A stretch of 35,682 nucleotides of DNA from a virus. Where the stretch lies: the IMG/VR virus record IMGVR_UViG_3300045107_000882, positions 1-35,682 of that record; one strand, given 5' to 3'. Made by a program: the position numbers and the translations under genes. Numbering within the stretch: position 1 is the first letter of the stretch; every line of letters starts with the position of its first letter. Below the pieces are notes generated by a model, which saw only the letters and a program-made list of their open reading frames with translations, was not told where the DNA came from and did no database searches. Below are positions 29,801 to 35,682 of the stretch, piece after piece.

Positions 29801-31164
29801 GACGTCACCTCCATTTGCAGCAGCTCGCCACCGATGGTGTCCGGGCTCAGTTCTCCGGCCAGTTCCCGCCATCCGGACTCACGCCAGATGATGTCGACGC
29901 CGTCGGAGAGCAGCTGGACACGCTCGATCAAGAGATTGACCAGTCGCACCTGCTCGGCAGGGAATAGTTGCTTCCAAACCTCGCCGAGGCGGCGCATCGC
30001 CAGAACCACGGTCGGTTCGTCGATCCCTGGGTATTTGTCGCAGACGGCATTCCATACCCCTTGGATGCTCTCCGGTGCCTGGAGCGAGCCCACCAGCAGA
30101 TTCACCACCACCTCCTCGATTTGGTCGGCCGGAATCATCCCGGTGGCGCTGCTGCGGTAGCCGTACCGCTTGTCCGCCTTGGGGATGTAGTAGCGGTATT
30201 TCTTCCCCGATGGCTTCTTGCTGTAGGTGATGTGGTACTTGCAGCCGTCAGGCCCGTACATCAACCCGCGCAGTAGAGCGTCAGTCTTGTGCTTGGTTTG
30301 GGTGTGCCCCATCCGCTCCCAACTGTCTTCCGCGAGGATGGCCTGCACCCGATCCCAAAGCTGCCGTGAGATGATTGGCTCGTGCTGGCCGGCATAGATC
30401 GTGCCCTTATGCCGGATTTCCCCGACGTAGATCGGGTTGCGCAGCGTTTTGGAGATGTACTTTTTGTCCATGGGCGTGCCGTTGCGGTAGCCGCCCGTCT
30501 TCAGACGAATCGGTTTCGTGGTCAGCCCCTCGGCCGCCATTTCCCGGCATACGTCGGTGACGGATCTGGTTTCCGTGAATCGTTGAAAAATACGCCGGAT
30601 GATTTCCGCGTCCTTTTCGACGATGATCAGCTTGCGATCCTTTACCTCGTAGCCGAGAGGCGTGTAGCCACCCATCCAGATGCCCTTGCGCTTGCTGGCG
30701 GCTATCTTGTCGCGGATGCGCTCCCCGGTGACCTCTCGTTCGAACTGTGCGAAGGACAGCAGAATATTGAGCATCAGCCGCCCCATCGAGGTGGTGGTGT
30801 TGAACTGCTGCGTCACCGACACAAACGACACCTTGTGCCGTTCGAACACTTCCACGAGCTTGGCGAAGTCGGTCAGGCTGCGCGTCAGGCGGTCGATCTT
30901 GTAGACCACCACGATGTCGATCTGGTCGGCGACGATATCGGCCATCAGGCGCTTCAAGGCCGGGCGTTCCATGTTGCCACCGGAGTAGCCGCCGTCGTCG
31001 TAGTCGTCACCCACCGGCATCCAGCCCTCGGCGCGCTGACTCACGATGTAGGCATGGCCCGCCTCGCGCTGAGCATCGAGGGAGTTAAAGGACTGGTCGA
31101 GACGCTCATCCGTAGAAACGCGCGTGTAGACGGCGCAGCGTTTTTTGGTCACGACGGCGTTCAT
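29797..31164 (-). CDS. Large serine recombinase (phage integrase)
   Basis: A 455-residue protein from ATG 31164 (ATGA with DUF2924). The resolvase domain has the catalytic Ser at 17 in YTRVSTDERLDQ, then GYSGGNMERPALKRLM, YKIDRLTRSLTDF and QFEREVTGERIRDKI. The recombinase domain follows (TPLGYEVKDRKLIIVEKDAEIIRRIF). The zinc-ribbon position (GLMYGPDGCKYHITYSKKPSGKKYRYYIPKADKRYGYRSS) keeps the strand pattern but lacks the usual CxxC pairs. It should carry out prophage integration and excision; att sites were not found in the window by eye. Confidence 0.93.
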   Translation of the reverse strand: MNAVVTKKRCAVYTRVSTDERLDQSFNSLDAQREAGHAYIVSQRAEGWMPVGDDYDDGGYSGGNMERPALKRLMADIVADQIDIVVVYKIDRLTRSLTDFAKLVEVFERHKVSFVSVTQQFNTTTSMGRLMLNILLSFAQFEREVTGERIRDKIAASKRKGIWMGGYTPLGYEVKDRKLIIVEKDAEIIRRIFQRFTETRSVTDVCREMAAEGLTTKPIRLKTGGYRNGTPMDKKYISKTLRNPIYVGEIRHKGTIYAGQHEPIISRQLWDRVQAILAEDSWERMGHTQTKHKTDALLRGLMYGPDGCKYHITYSKKPSGKKYRYYIPKADKRYGYRSSATGMIPADQIEEVVVNLLVGSLQAPESIQGVWNAVCDKYPGIDEPTVVLAMRRLGEVWKQLFPAEQVRLVNLLIERVQLLSDGVDIIWRESGWRELAGELSPDTIGGELLQMEVTS

Positions 31165-31622
31165 TTCGCGCCTCGCTTTGAATTTCCCTTGATGATTCCG
31201 AAGAACAGCGGCCCAGACCATTGGGTGCCAGTGATGTGGCGGGCTACGGCTGACAGACTTTTATAGCGGCGGCCCTCGTACTCAAAGGTGCCGTCGGCCT
31301 GCGCCGTCACACGGTGCTCACGACTGTCGAACTCGCGCACCAGCACCGTGCCGGGCACGACCTGGACCTCGACGCCGCGCTGGGTTTTGATGTTCGACAG
31401 GGCTTCGCCGATGCGGGCCATTTGCGTCTGCACGGCTAGCTTGGTATTCAGCGCCTCCTCCTGAATCTTGTAGGCAACACGGCCCTCAACGTAGGCGCGG
31501 TTATGGTGGTGCGGGCGACGCGGGAAATACTTGTCCCAAAGCGCCCACAGATCGTTCATGGGCAGCTTGGGCAGATTGGCTATTTGCGCTGCCAGGGTCG
31601 GGCCGGTTATCGGGATATTCAT
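31161..31622 (-). CDS. DUF2924 family protein
   Basis: A 153-residue protein. ATG at 31622 is seven bases from AAGGAG, better than a TTG two codons upstream. LPKLPMNDLWALWDKYFPRRPHHHNRAYVEGRVAYKIQEEALN and GTVLVREFDSREHRVTAQADGTFEYEGRRYKSLSAVARHITGTQWSGPLFFG match DUF2924 (phage- and recombinase-associated); the latter part looks like a small DNA-binding RAMA-like domain. It is coupled to the recombinase and usually precedes it in mobile islands. Function is unknown. Confidence 0.9.
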   Translation of the reverse strand: MNIPITGPTLAAQIANLPKLPMNDLWALWDKYFPRRPHHHNRAYVEGRVAYKIQEEALNTKLAVQTQMARIGEALSNIKTQRGVEVQVVPGTVLVREFDSREHRVTAQADGTFEYEGRRYKSLSAVARHITGTQWSGPLFFGIIKGNSKRGAK

Positions 31623-32014
31623 TTGCAAACTCCTTCTGTAGAGGGGTTTGTATGAACGCGCTCGGGTGGCGAGAAGCCAAGTGAAATATCGCTGTCGCCA
31701 GGGCGTGTGGAATGCAGGCGGGCTATGGCGGCTGCGATGATTTCTGCGGCCTCACGCGCCCTCTGTCGTGGAGACATCAATTCAGGGAGAGTTTGTTCGA
31801 CGGTCATTTCGGCATCCAGTAAAGTAATCAGACCGTCACGAAGAATATGCGCCCAAGGCGGTCGGAGTATCCCGTTTTGGAGCGCATCAGCTGGGGTGAG
31901 CGAGATTACGAACAAATTCTTGATGGCATTTCTGGTCGCTCTCGCGGCGGGCAGTGCAGGTGCCGAAACAATCAGTGGCAAGGTGATCGGCGTCTCCGAT
32001 GGCGACACGATCAC
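31619..32014 (-). CDS. Possible small gene at the head of the integration operon
   Basis: An open frame whose stop overlaps the DUF2924 ATG (ATGA), the operon's usual coupling. The C-terminal 60 residues (MTVEQTLPELMSPRQRAREAAEIIAAAIARLHSTRPGDSDISLG, start possible at 31807) look like a small helical protein. The N-terminal part overlaps the antisense thermonuclease remnant and is doubtful; no ribosome site decides the start. Function is unknown. Confidence 0.4.
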   Translation of the reverse strand: MIVSPSETPITLPLIVSAPALPAARATRNAIKNLFVISLTPADALQNGILRPPWAHILRDGLITLLDAEMTVEQTLPELMSPRQRAREAAEIIAAAIARLHSTRPGDSDISLGFSPPERVHTNPSTEGVCK

Positions 32015-32451
32015 CGTGCTCGACGCCGAAAGGACTCAATACAAGATCCGGGTGGCTGGGATCGACGCGCCGGAGAAGGCGCAACCCTTCGGCCAGCGGG
32101 CAAAAGAGTCCTTGTCCACTTTGGTTTTTGGGGAGGGAGGTCGATGTCCTGTGGCGCAAGCGTGACCGCTACCAGCGGATCATTGGCAAGGTGATGGTGG
32201 CCGAACAGACATGCCAATCGCCGTCATGCCCGAAGACGGTGGATGCCGGCCTCGTGCAGATCACGAGCGGCCTTGCGTGGTGGTACCGAAAGCACGCATC
32301 AGAGCAAACCGTCGAGGATGCACAAGGCTACGAGACGGCGGAGCGGAAGGCGCGAGCACGGCGGATCGGGCTTTGGTCAGAAGGCCAGCCAGTCCGCCTT
32401 GGGACTGGCGTCACACCTCACGCCAGTAGGGCCGCAAAGCCGCAGTTTTAG
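31923..32451 (+). pseudogene. Thermonuclease (SNase)-like gene with a one-base frameshift
   Basis: The first frame encodes a signal-like start MAFLVALAAGSAGA, then ISGKVIGVSDGDTITVLD and IRVAGIDAPEKAQPFGQRAKESLSTLVFG, the SNase calcium/Arg motifs. At a G-rich run (about 32130-32141) the frame changes by one base; removal of one G restores FGEEVDVLW. The second frame continues with RKRDRYQRIIGKVMVAEQTC, the second catalytic Arg, and ends KARARRIGLWSEGQP, then a stop at 32449. Both halves are conserved, so this is a recent break or a sequencing error. A start with good ribosome site is not evident; signs favour a secreted or periplasmic nuclease when intact. Confidence 0.82.
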
Positions 32452-32465
32452 CGGAGTCGCTTCAA

Positions 32466-32494
32466 TTGACCTGATTTATATCAGGTCATATATT
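32466..32494 (+). promoter_or_regulatory. Promoter of the LexA-like/QueC-like operon
   Basis: TTGACC (32466-32471) and TATATT (32489-32494) are exactly 17 bases apart. The promoter lies 24 bases before the start of the LexA-like gene, after the nuclease remnant. The spacer is filled by the dyad in the next entry. Confidence 0.75.
32467..32488 (+). promoter_or_regulatory. Operator dyad between -35 and -10
   Basis: TGACCTGA, six bases (TTTATA), TCAGGTCA: a perfect dyad with 8-bp arms that covers nearly the whole spacer between -35 and -10. A dimeric repressor here would block polymerase directly. The LexA-like winged-helix gene that follows is the obvious candidate. It differs from the E. coli LexA box (CTGT-N8-ACAG). 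Confidence 0.72.
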
Positions 32495-32517
32495 TACGCA
32501 TCGGTGGGAGCAATGCC

Positions 32518-32751
32518 ATGAGCAAGAAAAAGACCGAGGGCATTACCGAACCGCAGGCAAAAACGCTGCGGGTCATCTGCGGCATCCTCGATAGCAAGGG
32601 CCTGCCGCCCACCGTCAAGGAACTGGCCGAGGCGCTAGGCATCAGCCACGCCAGCGCCCACGAACAGATCGCGCAGCTGGTACGCAAGGGGTATTTGAGG
32701 AAAGAGGAAAAAAAAGCACGCAGCATCGTCGTCGTGAAGCGCAACGAGTGA
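32518..32751 (+). CDS. LexA-type winged-helix repressor without peptidase domain
   Basis: A 77-residue protein, with GGGAG nine bases upstream. MSKKKTEGITEPQAKTLRVICGILDSKGLPPTVKELAEALGISHASAHEQIAQLVRKGYLRKEEKKARSIVVVK follows the N-terminal domain of LexA: TxxQ..iL..I......G.PPT..ELA..LG.S..sah.hl..L.rKGYl.....kaRsi. The dimerisation/autocleavage domain (Ser/Lys) is absent, so SOS-type self-cleavage cannot relieve repression. It is the first gene of the operon with the QueC-like enzyme, 35 bases from the next gene. It is likely the autorepressor of the operon. Confidence 0.88.
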   Translation: MSKKKTEGITEPQAKTLRVICGILDSKGLPPTVKELAEALGISHASAHEQIAQLVRKGYLRKEEKKARSIVVVKRNE

Positions 32752-32786
32752 CTGCAATGCACTGATTTCAATAAGGGGAGTCCTGG

Positions 32787-33575
32787 ATGGGGCATGTTCG
32801 GCTTGGGCTGTTACCAAGAACGAGGGCGTGGAAGGAAGTCGTCGGGCTAATCGCCGCCGGTGCCGACGTCTCCCAGATCGCCAATGCCACCATCACTGCT
32901 GCGGAAAAGGCCTTCTCCTCCGTAATGAAGGATGTGGGCTACACCGAGGCAGTCTGGTTGATGACCCAGATGGCGATTGCCGCCAAGAAGCCCGACATCC
33001 ATCAGCACCTCGCAGCGGTGGGGATCCATCTCCCCGCTGAACCGTCACTTATCGACGTGACCACGGCGATCACCGAGGCACTGGATCGCCGTGTGGAGGG
33101 CAACGGCCAACGCTCCGATCTGGGCAACCTTGCCAATCGGGCCATCGTTGGTGCCGTCAACGATGTTTTGTCGCCCAAACTCCATTCGCTGTTTTCTTCC
33201 GATCCAGACACGATGCGGGCAGCCCTTGCAAACTTGGGCAAGCCGAAGGAATTCGGCGAGTTTTCACGGCGCTTCTTTGCGAGACTGGCCAACGAGGGGC
33301 TTCAGTACTTTCTGAGCAAGGTCATAAACACCCAGCTTGGCGAAGGGATGCGCTTTGCATCGATGAATCAGTCTGCCCAATTCAATGCGGCATTGGAAAC
33401 ACATACCCGAGAGGCGTCCGTCATCGTCGAAAAATTTTCGAGCGAGTGGTTTTCCAAGCACCGGTTTCATGAGGGCGGCGATATTTCCAGAAAATCGTCG
33501 GATGGATTCGCAGGCTATGCCCTGAAAAAGATGAAGGACGAATTGAAGGCGGGGGCGCGTAGCGATGCAAGATAA
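32787..33575 (+). CDS. QueC-associated Met-Gly protein (candidate QatB-like acceptor)
   Basis: A 262-residue protein; the ATG has AAGGGGAG with six bases spacing, which fixes the start as MGHVRLGLLPRTRAWKEVVGLI. Gly at position 2 would be exposed after Met removal. The sequence is helical, with VWLMTQMAIAAKKPD (57-70), SDLGNLANRAIVGAVND (110-126), GEFSRRFFARLANEGLQYFLSKVINTQLGEG (157-187) and AALETHTREASVIVEKFSSEWFSKHRF (201-227). I recall close relatives in other bacteria next to QueC-like genes, from memory only. It overlaps the QueC-like gene by 11 bases. It has no enzyme motif. The role as conjugation target is inferred by analogy with Qat. Confidence 0.72.
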   Translation: MGHVRLGLLPRTRAWKEVVGLIAAGADVSQIANATITAAEKAFSSVMKDVGYTEAVWLMTQMAIAAKKPDIHQHLAAVGIHLPAEPSLIDVTTAITEALDRRVEGNGQRSDLGNLANRAIVGAVNDVLSPKLHSLFSSDPDTMRAALANLGKPKEFGEFSRRFFARLANEGLQYFLSKVINTQLGEGMRFASMNQSAQFNAALETHTREASVIVEKFSSEWFSKHRFHEGGDISRKSSDGFAGYALKKMKDELKAGARSDAR

Positions 33576-35682
33576 GCGATACGTTCTGTGCGGCAACGCG
33601 TCCGCCAAAGGCATCAGCGAAGATCCCTCGCGCGATCTGCGCCTGCGTCTCTCGGGAAAAGCGGGGCACGGCAACATCACCCTGCGCATCGAGGATGTCC
33701 ACAGCAAGCTGTTTCGTGGCGTGCCGCCGCTGTTCCACGACCTACTGGAGATCGCCACCTACGTATACAGCGCCGACCAGGTGGTCAGACGCGGCGCAGA
33801 TGATGTTGACAACTTCGGTGATGCCTGGCGACGCGACCTACACTTCGTGATTCCAGTCCGCAACCCGGATTTTTGGAACAGCGCGCAGGTAAATGAGACG
33901 CTGTGTTCGACACTCGGATTTTTGTCAGACGACCAGTACCGGTTCGATTTCGTCAAACTTGACCAGGATCACCAGTTCCAGGATTACCTTGAGTTCAACG
34001 ACACTCAGCAGATGTACGGTATGCCGGAGCAGGTGGTGATGTTTTCTGGCGGGCTGGACTCACTGGCGGGTGCCATTGATGAAGTTGTGAACCAGAAGAG
34101 GCGCGTGCTTCTGGTCACTCACAAGTCAACCTCGAAGCTCAACAAGCGCCACCGCACGCTCGAAGAGATGCTCGTTGAGAAAGCGGGCGACAACGCGCCG
34201 CATCGCATCAGCGTCCGCGTTCATAAGACCAAGGAGCTGAACCACGAATACACACAGCGCAGCCGGTCATTCCTGTACGTCTCCCTCGGCGCGACGATTG
34301 CCAGGATGCTTGGCCTTACGAGCGTGCGCTTTTACGAAAACGGCGTCATCAGCCTCAACCTGCCGGTGTGCGCCCAAGTGGTCGGCGGCCGCGCCACAAG
34401 GACGACGCACCCCAGGGTGATGAAGGGTTTTCAAGACCTCCTCTCGCTGATAGCGGGTGAAACCTTCACCGTCGAGAACCCGTACATATGGAAAACCAAG
34501 GCCGACGTGGTCAAGGTCATCATGGATGCGGGCTGCCACGACCTGATCAAGCATTCGATGACCTGTACGCACACCTGGGAGATGACGAACCAGCACACCC
34601 ATTGCGGGGCCTGCTCCCAGTGCATTGACCGGCGCTTTGCCATCCTATCCGCCAAGGCAGATCAATATGATCCGGTCGAGCACTACAAGTTTGACGTGTT
34701 TACCCAAAGTCGGGACAAAGGCGAGGACAAGATCATGGCGGCGGCCTATCTGGAGCGCGCCAACCAAGTGAAAGGCCTGACCGACGTAGCGCAGTTCATC
34801 AGCAGCTACCCGGACGTTGGCAGGGTATTCAAGTACCTCAACTACAGCAGTCTAGGGCCAGCAGCGCAGCGAGTGTTCGATCTCTATAAGCGCCACGCTA
34901 ACGAAGTGATGGGAGCGCTGGACGAACTGCTCAGCCGTCATCGCACCGCGATTCGTGAGCGGACGCTGCCCGGAGATTGCCTGCTTCAAACGGTTTACCA
35001 GGCGAATTCCGTGATTTCAATACCCGCCGTGGTCTCAGCAGAAAAGCAGCCGGAGAACTTCTTCCGCAAGCGCGGTGCAGTTTGGGAGGCGCGATTCCAG
35101 GGTCGCAATACCATCTGCCTGCTCAACGTAGACAAGGGCGCGGAGTACATCAACCTCCTGCTGGCATTTCCGGATCGTGAGGCGTCGGTGTATGAGATTG
35201 CCTGCGGAAGCGCAGTCAACGCTATTGATCTACCTTCTCATTCTGGCGTAGCACCTGAAGATATCGAAGAGGGGTTCCAAGTGACACAAGGCGTCCCTCT
35301 AGGAGATGCTGGAGACGTTGCGGACAGACGGGCTCTGAATGAGTGCAAGCAGCGGGCGCAGGAATTGTTCGGTGAGATGGAGGACGCGCGTGAGCTTGGT
35401 GACCATGCCCGCATCGAGGAGATCGAAACGGAGATGGCTGCCTTGGTCAAGTTCATTGAGAGTGGCAAGGGCCTCGGCGGGCGGCAACGCAAAGCCGGGG
35501 ACAAGCGCAAGAACGTCCGAGATGCCTTCCGAAACGCCGTTGACCGGGCCATCAAGCAAATCGAGAAGTACGACAAGCCGTTGGCGCAGCACCTCAAAGA
35601 CACGATCAAGATTAGTAACGAGGTTGTCTATCGGCCCGGGATTCCCATCACTTGGGATGTCCGCCCCATCGTTAACGGGTAG
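33565..35682 (+). CDS. QueC-like PP-loop protein with C-terminal regulator-type extension
   Basis: A 705-residue protein. Residues about 150-365 are a QueC-like domain: PP-loop SGGLDSLAG (161-169) and a zinc set Cys334, Cys347, Cys350 and Cys353 in CTHTWEM...HCGACSQC, as in QueC. The N-terminal 150 residues are beta-rich and unassigned. Residues about 497-545 (NFFRKRGAVWEARFQGRNTICLLNVDKGAEYINLLLAFPDRE) and 585-698 (helical; EMEDARELGDHARIEEIETEMAALVKF, KNVRDAFRNAVDRAIKQIEKYDKPLAQHLKDTI) resemble a C-terminal module I know from AAA/BTAD-type regulators. QueC itself is about 230 residues, so this is a large elaboration. The stop codon is the last three bases of the window, so further genes of the operon may follow. 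A role in deazaguanine-to-protein conjugation is inference. Confidence 0.85.
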   Translation: MQDKRYVLCGNASAKGISEDPSRDLRLRLSGKAGHGNITLRIEDVHSKLFRGVPPLFHDLLEIATYVYSADQVVRRGADDVDNFGDAWRRDLHFVIPVRNPDFWNSAQVNETLCSTLGFLSDDQYRFDFVKLDQDHQFQDYLEFNDTQQMYGMPEQVVMFSGGLDSLAGAIDEVVNQKRRVLLVTHKSTSKLNKRHRTLEEMLVEKAGDNAPHRISVRVHKTKELNHEYTQRSRSFLYVSLGATIARMLGLTSVRFYENGVISLNLPVCAQVVGGRATRTTHPRVMKGFQDLLSLIAGETFTVENPYIWKTKADVVKVIMDAGCHDLIKHSMTCTHTWEMTNQHTHCGACSQCIDRRFAILSAKADQYDPVEHYKFDVFTQSRDKGEDKIMAAAYLERANQVKGLTDVAQFISSYPDVGRVFKYLNYSSLGPAAQRVFDLYKRHANEVMGALDELLSRHRTAIRERTLPGDCLLQTVYQANSVISIPAVVSAEKQPENFFRKRGAVWEARFQGRNTICLLNVDKGAEYINLLLAFPDREASVYEIACGSAVNAIDLPSHSGVAPEDIEEGFQVTQGVPLGDAGDVADRRALNECKQRAQELFGEMEDARELGDHARIEEIETEMAALVKFIESGKGLGGRQRKAGDKRKNVRDAFRNAVDRAIKQIEKYDKPLAQHLKDTIKISNEVVYRPGIPITWDVRPIVNG

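Noticed and set aside
32518-35682. Complete Qat (QatABCD) or type IV CBASS
   Set aside because: No KAP-type ATPase, TatD-like nuclease, CD-NTase or TGT-like gene is present in the window, so the label is not supported; downstream sequence is missing.
33565-35682. Ordinary queuosine (preQ0) biosynthesis QueC
   Set aside because: Three times the QueC length, with extra N- and C-terminal domains and no queD, queE or folE neighbour.
1-35682. CRISPR arrays, tRNA or rRNA genes, insertion sequences
   Set aside because: No regularly spaced repeats, cloverleaf sequences, rRNA motifs or IS transposases were seen.

Overview
The window is almost entirely a lambda-like (siphovirus) prophage in a GC-rich proteobacterium. 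Codon use and gene families suggest a betaproteobacterium such as a Rhodocyclales member, but that is an impression, not a measurement. Nearly all phage genes lie on the minus strand, are packed tightly and often share start/stop overlaps (ATGA, GTGA or TGATG).

Right to left, in the direction of minus-strand transcription: an integration module (DUF2924 protein, large serine recombinase, HTH protein; about 31.6-29.3 kb); a recombination/replication module (excisionase-like HTH, small companion protein, Sak4-like ATPase, DUF669-like ssDNA-binding candidate, P63C protein, zinc-finger protein, Cas4/RecB-like Fe-S nuclease, HTH protein, primase-helicase, RuvC-like resolvase, DUF6362 protein; 29.2-21.2 kb); a MazEF-type toxin-antitoxin pair followed by an orphan HVO_A0114/TumA-like regulator (21.1-20.1 kb); a 435-bp gene-free stretch with iterated 8-mers and a terminator; two tandem paralogous ParB-methyltransferase fusions (19.7-16.9 kb); and the lambda-order late operon: TerS, TerL, two fibre-like proteins, gpW, portal, protease/scaffold C-Nu3, decoration gpD, capsid gpE, gpFII, terminator-like protein, tail tube, frameshifted G/GT chaperones, DUF6441-like protein, tape measure, and a truncated tail protein that runs off the left edge. 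Lysis genes, the rest of the tail tip and fibres, and a CI-type repressor are not seen; the first two probably lie beyond the left edge.

Three units run on the plus strand against this grain: a ParDE-type toxin-antitoxin pair inserted between protease and portal with its own promoter and operator; a DUF3489 gene plus a small zinc-finger gene next to TerS; and the right end.

The right end (31.9-35.7 kb) is the most unusual part. A frameshifted thermonuclease-like gene is followed by a three-gene operon: a LexA-type winged-helix protein without a peptidase domain, with a 22-bp dyad between the -35 and -10 of its promoter; a 262-residue protein beginning Met-Gly; and a 705-residue QueC-like PP-loop enzyme carrying a C-terminal extension of about 200 residues that looks taken from transcription-regulator-type proteins. 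By analogy with type IV CBASS and Qat, where QueC-like enzymes act on a protein N-terminus, this looks like a self-regulated nucleobase-to-protein conjugation module, probably anti-phage. That function is inference.
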